A stretch of DNA of 6,578 nucleotides, taken from Nitrosospira sp. (lineage in GTDB: Bacteria; Pseudomonadota; Gammaproteobacteria; Burkholderiales; Nitrosomonadaceae). The notes under the pieces were generated by a model. That model did no database searches. It had not been told where the DNA came from and saw nothing but the letters and a program-made list of their open reading frames with translations. The DNA is taken from assembly GCA_030453055.1 (NCBI GenBank), contig JAKDLC010000116.1:1-6578 (forward strand). Direction: 5' to 3'. A program made the position numbers and the translations under genes. This document shows, in pieces, positions 1-5,817 of the stretch (positions are counted from its first letter, which is position 1; every line of letters starts with the position of its first letter).

Positions 1-11
1 TCCATGTCGTC

Positions 12-794
12 TTAGGTAATGCCGAGCCCGTACCAGGCGCCCGCATTTTCCGGCTGTATGCGCAGGGCCTCCCGATAGGCATGGATGGCATGGGCGTATT
101 GCTTGAGTTCGTGGTAGGCATTACCCAGATCATGCCAGGCCCCCGCGTTCTCCGACCGTATGCGCAGGGCCTCCCGATAAGCGTGGACTGCGTGATGGTA
201 TTCCCTGAGATTAGCGTAGGCAATGCCAAGTTTATGCCAGGCCTCGTCATAGTCGGCCTGGTTGCGTATCGCTTCCCGATAGGCATGAACCGCCTCGCGG
301 TAGTGTTTGAGGTGGGCGGACGCAACGCCCACGCTATACCATGCAGACGCGTTTGTCGGGTCACGTTTGATTTCCTGCTGAGCAAGTTTTAACAGCGCCC
401 GCCACTCACCTTTCTTCTCCAGCGCAATGATGCGGTTAAGCCAATCCAATTCATCTTTTTTTGTCATTGCCGAAACAACTTGCGCTCGTGTTGCCAGCGT
501 AGCCTCGAAGGTTTTACCCGCTTGATGCACTTGCCCATTTTTTCCTGCCTTGACCACATGGCACGCGGTGAGCACCTGACCTTCGCCAGTCACCACGCCG
601 CTACCCTGACCAATGGACTTACCATGGGCATCAATCATGTCCACCCCTACCACGGAAGGCGACACCTGCGCAAAAATCTGCTCGGGGGTTTTGGCAAGGG
701 CAAGGGATGAAAACAGGACAAGGACGAAACTCCCAACCATTCCGGGACACAACCGTGAAATGCCGCGATTCTTTTGTTGAGGATTCGGACACAC
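12..794 (-). CDS. Secreted protein: truncated trypsin-like protease domain joined to TPR repeats, probably a decayed gene
   Basis: 260 codons, starting at GTG (792-794) and ending at TAA (12-14). Residues 1-34 look like a signal peptide: basic n-region, hydrophobic stretch VGSFVLVLFSSLALA, likely cut after ALA, so export to the periplasm or beyond is expected. Residues 45-100 match the start of a trypsin-like (Do/HtrA-type) fold: SVVGV, GQGSGVV (62-68) and LTACHVV with the catalytic His79. The chain then passes at about residue 103 straight into a linker (KKDELDWLNRI) and TPRs from residue 148, so the catalytic Asp and Ser are absent and proteolysis is unlikely. Three full 34-residue TPRs (Trp at 152, 186, 220) and the start of a fourth (Trp254) follow. 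The stop sits at the position of the TPR tyrosine. An internal ATG at 738-740 (Met19) is an alternative start that leaves a shorter signal peptide; neither start has a clear Shine-Dalgarno. It lies 33 bp after pncC and may be cotranscribed. Surviving function, if any, would be TPR protein binding. Confidence 0.7.
   Translation of the reverse strand: MCPNPQQKNRGISRLCPGMVGSFVLVLFSSLALAKTPEQIFAQVSPSVVGVDMIDAHGKSIGQGSGVVTGEGQVLTACHVVKAGKNGQVHQAGKTFEATLATRAQVVSAMTKKDELDWLNRIIALEKKGEWRALLKLAQQEIKRDPTNASAWYSVGVASAHLKHYREAVHAYREAIRNQADYDEAWHKLGIAYANLREYHHAVHAYREALRIRSENAGAWHDLGNAYHELKQYAHAIHAYREALRIQPENAGAWYGLGIT
15..353 (-). repeat. TPR-encoding tandem repeats, 102-bp period
   Basis: Three full units (353-48) and the start of a fourth (47-15) encode 34-residue TPRs with the shared core HAYREA(L/I)R. 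Two neighbouring units are also close at DNA level: 32-77 and 134-179 differ at 6 of 46 positions, with a 22-base identical run at 56-77 and 158-179 (offset exactly 102). The more distal unit (about 260-353) has diverged further. The pattern suggests fairly recent unit duplication or recombination in the C-terminal part of the array, which probably continued beyond the left edge of the window. Confidence 0.85.
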
Positions 795-827
795 AACTGT
801 ATTTATCCACGAATTGAACGAGCATCC

Positions 828-1364
828 TCACGTGACCATGGGGGGAATGCCTTGTAACAGATCCATTATTCCTTGCAGCGCTTCCGCCACTGCCTGCCGC
901 CTTATCGCCTCCCGGCGGCCGCTAAAGTGTCGGGTCTGGCTGCGCGCAAGACCTTCCTTTATTATCCAGGTGAAACATACCATCCCCACCGGTTTTACCG
1001 CTGACCCACCGTCGGGCCCGGCAATGCCGGTAATGGAAACCGCAACCTGCGCATGGCTGCGCGCAATGGCGCCCTCAGCCATTTCGTATGCAGTCTCCTC
1101 GGATACTGCACCGTATCGTTCAAGCGTTGCGCCGCTCACGCCCAGCATTTCGCGCTTTGAGACAACTGAGTAGGTGATAAAGCCGCGTTCGTACCAGGCG
1201 GAACATCCGGCTATTGACGTAATGGTCTGCGCCAGCCAGCCACCGGTGCAGGATTCGGCGCTGACAAGCATCAATCCTTGTTGGGCGAGCGCCGACCCAA
1301 CCTGCCCGGCCAGATCCTGAAGCGTCAAGTCATCCACGGCGTTTATCGATTCACTCTCGATCAT
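828..1364 (-). CDS. pncC: Nicotinamide-nucleotide amidohydrolase PncC (CinA C-terminal domain protein)
   Basis: 178 residues, the size of stand-alone CinA C-terminal-domain proteins such as E. coli PncC. It lacks the N-terminal MoCF/COG1058 domain of full-length CinA. The family deamidates nicotinamide mononucleotide to nicotinate mononucleotide, returning NMN (for example from NAD-dependent DNA ligase) to NAD synthesis; it is cytosolic. Visible signatures: AESCTGG (36-42), the WYERGFITYS block (57-66), GAVSEETA (85-92), TGIAGPDGG (112-120), KPVGMV (124-129) and a C-terminal FSGRREAIRRQAV (147-159). The ATG at 1362-1364 is well supported: AGGGA (1371-1375) lies 6 nt upstream and overlaps the pgpA stop codon (1374-1376), so translation is probably coupled. 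It is likely the last intact housekeeping gene of the operon. Older annotations call it competence/damage-inducible protein CinA; nothing here indicates a competence role. Confidence 0.93.
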   Translation of the reverse strand: MIESESINAVDDLTLQDLAGQVGSALAQQGLMLVSAESCTGGWLAQTITSIAGCSAWYERGFITYSVVSKREMLGVSGATLERYGAVSEETAYEMAEGAIARSHAQVAVSITGIAGPDGGSAVKPVGMVCFTWIIKEGLARSQTRHFSGRREAIRRQAVAEALQGIMDLLQGIPPMVT

Positions 1365-1373
1365 GTCTTGTCC

Positions 1374-1892
1374 CTACAATATCCCCGATGGTATTACAAA
1401 TGCTTTCCATGCGGCCAGACAAAGCAATGTTAGAAATCCCGCCAGTAAATCATCGAACATCACCCCGAAACCGCCGCGCAATGTCCTGTCGTAATATCGG
1501 ATGGGCGGCGGCTTGAGAATGTCGAACAGACGAAACAACAAAAACGCAAATGCCTGCCATATCAGCGTTTTGGGTGTGAACAACAGGACCAGCAGAAAAG
1601 CGGTCATCTCGTCCCAAACCATGCCGCCGTGGTCATGATGACCGAGCGCTCTGCCGGTGACCCCGCAAGCCCAAATGCCGATGAGGAACAGCGCATCGAT
1701 CAGCAACAGAAACTCAACGGGATCGAGGAAGTAATCAAGCAGCCAGAATAACGGGAAGGCGGCAAGTGTTCCCGCTGTGCCGGGCGCGACCGGACTCAGC
1801 CCTATGCCGCCGCCGAATGCGATGAAATGCGCGGGACGGCGTCGTACAAACCCTTTGTCAGGAGGTAGGAGATCAGATGCCGAAGTGGTCAT
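1374..1892 (-). CDS. pgpA: Phosphatidylglycerophosphatase A
   Basis: 172 residues, normal for PgpA. This inner-membrane enzyme dephosphorylates phosphatidylglycerophosphate to phosphatidylglycerol. Family signatures: FGGGIGLSPVAPGTAGTLAA (26-45), VWDEMTAFLL (92-101), RLFDILKPPPI (121-131) and MFDDLLAG (145-152). The acidic residues in the WDE and DD motifs are the expected metal/phosphate-handling positions in the family. Hydrophobic stretches at about 43-57, 61-80, 97-120 and 148-166 suggest a multi-pass membrane protein. The ATG at 1890-1892 lies inside the end of thiL (20-bp overlap), and GGAG is present 10 nt upstream (1903-1906), also inside thiL. The thiL-pgpA adjacency is common in proteobacteria and implies cotranscription rather than a shared pathway. 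Confidence 0.95.
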   Translation of the reverse strand: MTTSASDLLPPDKGFVRRRPAHFIAFGGGIGLSPVAPGTAGTLAAFPLFWLLDYFLDPVEFLLLIDALFLIGIWACGVTGRALGHHDHGGMVWDEMTAFLLVLLFTPKTLIWQAFAFLLFRLFDILKPPPIRYYDRTLRGGFGVMFDDLLAGFLTLLCLAAWKAFVIPSGIL

Positions 1893-2844
1893 ACCCTTTC
1901 GTCTCCAGCGTTACTGTCTTACCCGCCGCATCGAGCACTATCAGGCCCTCTCCTTCGTTGATTTCGCCGATACGGGTCAATGCAATTCCCTGTTCTCGGG
2001 ACAGCGTTTCGATTTTTCCGCGCCTGGACTCCGGCGCGGTAAAACAAAGCTCATAGTCGTCTCCGCCCGCCAGCAGGCATTCGATCGCCAGCATTTGGGG
2101 AAGATATTTTTTCATTGGCGCCGAGCAGCTTATTTCGTTCATTTTGATGACAGCGGCAACGTTTGAAGCCTTCAAGATATGGCCCAGATCCGCCAGCAAC
2201 CCATCTGAAATATCAATAGCGCCGCCGGCAAGGCCTATCAAGCGCTGCCCCAATTCGACTCGCGCCACGGGGGTATGCAACGCAGGCAGGCACGCGTCGA
2301 TTTCGCCGGGTTCGAGCACGATGCGCTGTCGCTCGTGAGCAAGCGCCAGGGCGGCGTCTCCCAGCCGGCCGGATACCCAGATATCGTCGCCCGGCCTGGC
2401 GCCACTGCGGCGCAACGCTTTTCCTTTCGCCACTTCACCAATGATCGTTACACAGATATTGAGCGGGCCGCGCGTCGTATCTCCACCGATCAAGTCCACC
2501 TGGTGAGCGTGAGCCAGCCCCAGGAAGCCATCGGCGAACGCTTCCACCCATTTTTCATCGGTGCGCACCATGGGTTCCGGCAGCGCCAGCGAAAGCGTGA
2601 CCCAGCGCGGTTTGGCCCCCATCGCCGCCATGTCGGAAAGATTCACGGCGAGGGATTTGTAGCCCAGTTTGCGCGGATCGGAAGCGGCAAGAAAATGTTG
2701 ACCCGATACCAGCATGTCGGTGGAAACCGCCAGCTCCATCCCCATCGACGGCTTGATCAGCGCCGCATCATCGCCTACGCCCAATACCGTGCCGGGGCTC
2801 GGCCGGGTGAAATAACGGCGGATAATGTCGAATTCGGAGATCAC
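1873..2844 (-). CDS. thiL: Thiamine-monophosphate kinase
   Basis: 323 residues, full length for ThiL. It phosphorylates thiamine monophosphate with ATP to give thiamine diphosphate, the last step of cofactor synthesis in the cytosol. Signatures in order: EFDIIRRYF near the N-terminus (4-12), GVGDDAALI (22-30), STDMLVSGQHF (41-51), DPRKLGYKSLAVNLSDMAAMGA (56-77), LIGGDTTRGPL (118-128), DISDGLLADLGHI (211-223), GGDDYELCFT (260-269) and the family-typical end KGYDHF (316-321). These cover the Mg/ATP-binding Asp clusters and the dimer-forming N-terminal domain. The start is GTG (2842-2844); it places EFDxIxRYF where homologues begin. The Shine-Dalgarno is weak, so translation probably relies on coupling to nusB, which ends 11 bp upstream. 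I saw no THI-box (TPP riboswitch) in front of it; expression should follow the operon. Confidence 0.96.
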   Translation of the reverse strand: MISEFDIIRRYFTRPSPGTVLGVGDDAALIKPSMGMELAVSTDMLVSGQHFLAASDPRKLGYKSLAVNLSDMAAMGAKPRWVTLSLALPEPMVRTDEKWVEAFADGFLGLAHAHQVDLIGGDTTRGPLNICVTIIGEVAKGKALRRSGARPGDDIWVSGRLGDAALALAHERQRIVLEPGEIDACLPALHTPVARVELGQRLIGLAGGAIDISDGLLADLGHILKASNVAAVIKMNEISCSAPMKKYLPQMLAIECLLAGGDDYELCFTAPESRRGKIETLSREQGIALTRIGEINEGEGLIVLDAAGKTVTLETKGYDHFGI

Positions 2845-2855
2845 TTTCAGGACGA

Positions 2856-3362
2856 TCAGGTTTTCGCGGTGATCTCGGCCGTCCTCAGCTTCGCGGCCAG
2901 TTTATCCAGCACGCCATTCACGTATTTATGCCCATCGGTGCCGCCATAGGTCTTGGCAAGTTCCACGGCCTCGTTGATCACTGCCCGATAAGGCATTTCC
3001 GGGTGACTGACGAGCTCATGGGTGCTCAGCAACAGAATGACGATCTCCACTGGACTGAGCTCCTTGAAGGGCCGGTCGAGATAAGGCTGGATGTGTTTCT
3101 CTAATTCCCGGAAATTCGCCAGGACGCCTCGCAGCAGACCGGACAGATACTCCTCGTCTGTCTTTGAGAATTCCTTGGTTTCACGTAGCTGCGCTTCGAT
3201 GGACTCAACGGTTCCACCCGCCACACGCCATTGGTAAAGTCCCTGTAAAGCCAATTCACGTGATCGGCGGCGGCGAGTTTTTCGGCCTGGCTTGGCTGCC
3301 GGATTATTGATCGGCCGTTTTAACGGCGGGGTTGATTGATTTGCCGACTTGGTCTGCGTCAT
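2856..3362 (-). CDS. nusB: Transcription antitermination factor NusB
   Basis: 168 residues. NusB forms a heterodimer with NusE (ribosomal protein S10), binds boxA RNA and supports antitermination and proper transcription of rRNA operons. The core aligns well: RRRSRELALQGLYQW (31-45), ELSPVEIVILLLSTHEL (101-117), PYRAVINEAVELAKTYGG (124-141) and HKYVNGVLDKLA (145-156). About 25-30 residues ahead of the core form a basic, Pro/Asn/Lys-rich, probably disordered extension; E. coli NusB (139 residues) lacks this. The ATG at 3360-3362 is 10 bp after the ribH stop with only a weak purine-rich stretch upstream. A start within the extension cannot be excluded, but no better ATG is present before the core. 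ribH-nusB adjacency is widely conserved in proteobacteria. Confidence 0.95.
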   Translation of the reverse strand: MTQTKSANQSTPPLKRPINNPAAKPGRKTRRRRSRELALQGLYQWRVAGGTVESIEAQLRETKEFSKTDEEYLSGLLRGVLANFRELEKHIQPYLDRPFKELSPVEIVILLLSTHELVSHPEMPYRAVINEAVELAKTYGGTDGHKYVNGVLDKLAAKLRTAEITAKT

Positions 3363-3372
3363 TGGGCCGGCT

Positions 3373-3855
3373 TCATTGCGTCACTTCGTCGAGTTCTCTT
3401 AGCAGATTGGCCATTTCCAACGCGACTTGCGCAGCTTCGGTACCTTTCTGGCTCATGCGCGCCAACGCCTGATCATCGGTATCCGTGGTAAGTATGCCGT
3501 TGGCGACCGGGATGCCGGTATCGAGCTGCACGGCAGCCACACCGCTGGTCGATTGGTTGGATACCACTTCAAAATGATAGGTGTCCCCCCGTATCACCGC
3601 GCCCAGCGCCACCAGCGCGTCAAACTGGTCGGTCAACGCCATTTTTTGCAGCGCCAGGGGAATTTCCAGTGCGCCAGGAACGGTTACCAGCAACATGCCC
3701 GACTCCTGCACGCCCCGCTTCACCAGTTCCGCGGTGCAGGCGCCAAGCAATCCCTCGCTCACGTTTATGTTGAAGCGGCTCATGACGATGCCGATGCGTA
3801 AATCTTCGCCGCTGAGATCGAGCTCAAGTTCAGGAATATTTTCATACCGCGCCAT
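3373..3855 (-). CDS. ribH: 6,7-dimethyl-8-ribityllumazine synthase (riboflavin synthase beta subunit)
   Basis: 160 residues, typical for lumazine synthase. It condenses 5-amino-6-ribitylaminouracil with 3,4-dihydroxy-2-butanone 4-phosphate (the RibB product, encoded just upstream) to give the substrate of RibE. Conserved blocks: MSRFN (25-29), VPGALEIP (59-66), [18 protein letters not shown] (83-100) with His94 as the expected catalytic proton-transfer residue, and [18 protein letters not shown] (116-133). The family assembles into cytosolic pentamers or 60-subunit capsids; which form occurs here cannot be read from the sequence. The start ATG (3853-3855) has the best ribosome binding site of the operon. 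The 57-bp gap to ribBA (3856-3912) is the largest in the cluster and contains no evident hairpin terminator. Confidence 0.97.
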   Translation of the reverse strand: MARYENIPELELDLSGEDLRIGIVMSRFNINVSEGLLGACTAELVKRGVQESGMLLVTVPGALEIPLALQKMALTDQFDALVALGAVIRGDTYHFEVVSNQSTSGVAAVQLDTGIPVANGILTTDTDDQALARMSQKGTEAAQVALEMANLLRELDEVTQ

Positions 3856-3860
3856 GTGTG

Positions 3861-3865
3861 CTCCT
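3861..3865 (-). promoter_or_regulatory. Ribosome binding site of ribH
   Basis: AGGAG on the minus strand, 5 nt ahead of the ribH ATG (AGGAGCACACATG). It is the only near-consensus Shine-Dalgarno with ideal spacing among the riboflavin genes here and fixes the ribH start. It fits independent, probably strong initiation at ribH, whose product is needed in large amounts for an oligomeric enzyme. Confidence 0.8.
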
Positions 3866-3912
3866 GTAATGAAAGTTAAACGTGACAGACAGGGGATAAC
3901 AAACAGAGGATT

Positions 3913-5034
3913 TCAGGGAAGCCTTTGCTTACGTCCTTTATCTTCCGGCTCCAGATATCCTGTCACTTCGAGGCCGAAACCCGCCATACTGGGCATTTTG
4001 CGCGGGATGGCCAGCAACCGCATCTTGCCCACATCGAGGTCTTTCAGTATCTGCGCACCGATACCATAATCGCGCAAGTCTGCCGTGGCGGCAATGTATG
4101 GACTGGTTTTCGCCGGCCTGACACGCTCCAGCAACTCCGCAGGACTCTCCCTGAGATGGAGCAATACGATCACGCCGCAGCGCGCACCCGCGATTACTTG
4201 GAGCGTATCATTCACATTCCAGGAATGGGTGTCGTCATTTATGTCGAGCAGATCGATTACCGAAAGCGGTTCATGCACCCGCACCAGGGTTTCGGTGTCC
4301 GGGTCGATATTCCCCTTCACGAGCGCCAGATGAGTCGCGTTGACCGTCTTATCGAGATAGGCGACGAGGCGAAACTCGCCATGCACCGTCTGGATGGAAC
4401 GTTCGGCCATGCGGCTCACCAGGCTTTCGGTGCGGCTGCGGTAATGAATGAGATCGGCAATGGCGCCGATTTTGAGTTGATGCTTTGCGGCGAATTCTAT
4501 CAAATCCGGCAGACGCGCCATACTGCCGTCTTCCGTCAGAATTTCGCAAATCACGGATGCGGGCGTGAGCCCCGCCAAATTCGCCAAATCACAGCCGGCC
4601 TCGGTATGACCCGCGCGTACGAGCACACCGCCTTTTTGCGCCATCAGCGGAAAAACGTGCCCAGGCTGGACGATATCCTCCGGCTTCGCATCCGGTTTTG
4701 CGGCCGTCACTATGGTACGGGCGCGGTCGGCAGCAGAAATGCCGGTCGTGACCCCGCTTGCCGCCTCGATGGAAAGCGTGAAATTGGTGCCCAGCGGCAA
4801 ACGATTGGTGGACACCATCAGCGGCAGATCGAGTTGCCTGCACCGGTCTTCGGTCAGCGTCAGGCATATCAATCCGCGTCCATGCGTGGCCATGAAATTG
4901 ATCGCCGCCGGCGTGACGAAATCCGCTGCCATAACCAGGTCACCCTCATTCTCGCGATTTTCCTCATCTACGAGGATTACCATTTTGCCGGCTTTGATTT
5001 CGGCAATTATTTCCGGGATTGAACTGAGAATCAT
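3913..5034 (-). CDS. ribBA: 3,4-dihydroxy-2-butanone 4-phosphate synthase with degenerate GTP cyclohydrolase II domain (RibBX type)
   Basis: 373 residues from the ATG at 5032-5034. This start overlaps the ribE stop (ATGA) and gives the family N-terminus (ILSSIPEIIAEIKAGKMVILVDEENRENEGD). The frame stays open upstream to 5139, but that extension lies inside ribE and has no homologous look. The N-terminal half (about 1-205) is an intact RibB: acidic metal/substrate loop DEENRENEGDL (23-33), THGRGLICL (50-58), PGHVFPL (124-130), RAGHTEA (140-146) and Glu163, so conversion of ribulose 5-phosphate to the four-carbon riboflavin precursor is expected. The C-terminal half (about 212-363) has the GTP cyclohydrolase II fold outline (VHGEFRL, LVRVHEP, RDYGIGAQILKDL, MRLL) but lacks all three zinc cysteines of the ECLTGD...RCDCG region and the QEGR(G/N)IGL catalytic segment (LRESPAELLERV instead). 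GTP cyclohydrolase II activity is therefore unlikely. Such hybrids are a recognised proteobacterial variant. No Shine-Dalgarno; translation probably coupled to ribE. Confidence 0.93.
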   Translation of the reverse strand: MILSSIPEIIAEIKAGKMVILVDEENRENEGDLVMAADFVTPAAINFMATHGRGLICLTLTEDRCRQLDLPLMVSTNRLPLGTNFTLSIEAASGVTTGISAADRARTIVTAAKPDAKPEDIVQPGHVFPLMAQKGGVLVRAGHTEAGCDLANLAGLTPASVICEILTEDGSMARLPDLIEFAAKHQLKIGAIADLIHYRSRTESLVSRMAERSIQTVHGEFRLVAYLDKTVNATHLALVKGNIDPDTETLVRVHEPLSVIDLLDINDDTHSWNVNDTLQVIAGARCGVIVLLHLRESPAELLERVRPAKTSPYIAATADLRDYGIGAQILKDLDVGKMRLLAIPRKMPSMAGFGLEVTGYLEPEDKGRKQRLP

Positions 5035-5645
5035 GTCAAGGTTGGACCGAAATCCGTGCGATCGCCCATCAATCGCTCCACATACCGCGCCAGCATATCC
5101 ACTTCCAGATTTACTTTCGCGCCTGCTTTCAGGTCGCATAGCGTCGTCATTGCCAATGTATGCCGTATGAGGTTGATGTCGAATTCATCTCCGGTTATTC
5201 CATTCACGGTCAAGCTTACACCATTCACCGTGATTGACCCTTTTTTTGCGATGTACTTCGATAACGAACGCGGCGCCTTGATCACCAGCAGATAACTTTC
5301 CCCGGCTGGTGCAAACTTTACGACCTTGCCGATACCATCGACATGGCCGCTCACCAGGTGACCGCCGAGCCTGTCCGACAGGCGCATGGCTTTTTCGAGA
5401 TTGAGCCGCCCCTCAGTTTTCTCCAAACCTTCGGTACAGCGCAAGGTCTCCCGGGATGCGTCCACGGAAAACATACCGTCTGCCAGGGTGGTGACGGTGA
5501 GGCATACGCCGTTTGCGGCGATACTGTCACCGATTTTGACATCGGATAAATCCAGCATGCCGGGCGAAATGCGCAAACATAACCCACCCTCCAAAGATGT
5601 GACTTGCCTTATCTCGCCGACTGCCTCGATAATTCCCGTAAACAT
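5031..5645 (-). CDS. ribE: Riboflavin synthase, alpha subunit
   Basis: 204 residues, normal length for the lumazine-binding-repeat riboflavin synthase (called ribC in E. coli). It dismutates two 6,7-dimethyl-8-ribityllumazine molecules to riboflavin and a pyrimidine that RibH reuses; it acts as a cytosolic trimer. Two homologous beta-barrel repeats are visible. Repeat 1: MFTGIIE (1-7), IGDSIAANGVCLTV (38-51). Repeat 2: GGHLVSGHVDGIG (94-106), KGSITVNGVSLTV (135-147), NLIRHTLAMTTL (158-169), NLEVDMLARYVERL (179-192). The MFTGI start is the conserved family N-terminus, and AAAGGG (5650-5655) is 4 nt ahead of the ATG. It is the first gene of the cluster; ribD, often directly upstream in other betaproteobacteria, is missing and a divergent kinase gene is found instead. 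Confidence 0.96.
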   Translation of the reverse strand: MFTGIIEAVGEIRQVTSLEGGLCLRISPGMLDLSDVKIGDSIAANGVCLTVTTLADGMFSVDASRETLRCTEGLEKTEGRLNLEKAMRLSDRLGGHLVSGHVDGIGKVVKFAPAGESYLLVIKAPRSLSKYIAKKGSITVNGVSLTVNGITGDEFDINLIRHTLAMTTLCDLKAGAKVNLEVDMLARYVERLMGDRTDFGPTLT

Positions 5646-5665
5646 CCAACCCTTTCCGCTTTAAA

Positions 5666-5686
5666 ATACAATATTCGCAATTGTAT
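5666..5686. promoter_or_regulatory. Inverted repeat over the probable ribE -10 element
   Basis: The arms ATACAAT (5666-5672) and ATTGTAT (5680-5686) are perfect reverse complements separated by 7 nt. On the minus strand the promoter-distal arm gives TACAAT (5685-5680), a 5/6 match to a sigma-70 -10, which would start the ribE transcript with a leader of roughly 25-30 nt. The -35 at 17-bp spacing (TTATGC) is poor, so an activator or another sigma factor may be needed. The dyad could be an operator, or simply a chance palindrome in AT-rich promoter DNA. Confidence 0.35.
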
Positions 5687-5717
5687 GCGCCTATTGGTTT
5701 CGGCATAAGAGGAAATG

Positions 5718-5734
5718 TGCGGCAATTTGCCACA
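5718..5734. promoter_or_regulatory. Candidate RegA/PrrA-type response-regulator box
   Basis: TGCGGCAATTTGCCACA contains a perfect 5+1+5 dyad GGCAA-T-TTGCC (5721-5731). The inner 15 bases (5719-5733) fit the RegA consensus as I recall it, GNGRCRTTNNGNCGC, at 9 of 11 defined positions (first T of TT is A; G of GCG side is A). It lies in the divergent region ahead of a RegB-like kinase and overlaps that gene's possible -35, so feedback control of the kinase gene, and possibly of ribE, is conceivable. This is a motif match from memory only. Confidence 0.35.
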
Positions 5735-5756
5735 TAGTCCTGAATTGCAATATACG
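5727..5756 (+). promoter_or_regulatory. Possible sigma-70 promoter for the regB-like gene
   Basis: TTGCCA (5727-5732) is a 5/6 match to the -35 and TATACG (5751-5756) a 4/6 match to the -10, with 18-bp spacing. This leaves a leader of roughly 55 nt before the ATG at 5818. The -35 overlaps the dyad at 5718-5734. The call rests only on consensus resemblance. Confidence 0.3.
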
Positions 5757-5817
5757 CTAATGTTCAGAGTTGAATCACTTCTAACCCGGATAAGGAAGCA
5801 AAGGATAAGCAATTAAA

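Noticed and set aside
15..353. Regular 102-bp repeats as a possible CRISPR or satellite
   Set aside because: The repeats code for TPR helices in one continuous frame, have no unique spacers between identical short repeats, and the period equals 34 codons.
795..827. Terminator after pncC
   Set aside because: The 33 bp contain no inverted repeat or T-run, so separation of the TPR gene from the operon cannot be claimed.
2275..2949. Open frame of 224 codons on the plus strand opposite thiL and the nusB end
   Set aside because: Spans two well-supported genes antisense and has low-complexity shadow composition.
3856..3912. Terminator or small RNA between ribBA and ribH
   Set aside because: The 57 bp hold no GC-rich stem followed by a T-run on the minus strand; only the ribH Shine-Dalgarno stands out.
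3925..5022. Long open frame of 365 codons on the plus strand opposite ribBA
   Set aside because: Mirror of a GC-rich coding gene; rich in His/Arg/Gln, no recognisable domain, and the minus-strand frame is an unmistakable RibBA.
5035..5139. Upstream extension of the ribBA frame to an ATG at 5139 (35 extra residues)
   Set aside because: It lies inside ribE, lacks family resemblance, and the ATG at 5034 overlapping the ribE stop gives the conserved RibB N-terminus.
5527..5812. Small minus-strand frames reaching into the regB-ribE intergenic region
   Set aside because: They overlap ribE out of frame, lack a ribosome binding site and show no coding signature.
5646..5817. FMN (RFN) riboswitch ahead of the riboflavin operon
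   Set aside because: None of the conserved blocks of the element could be seen on the minus strand, and the likely leader is under 40 nt.
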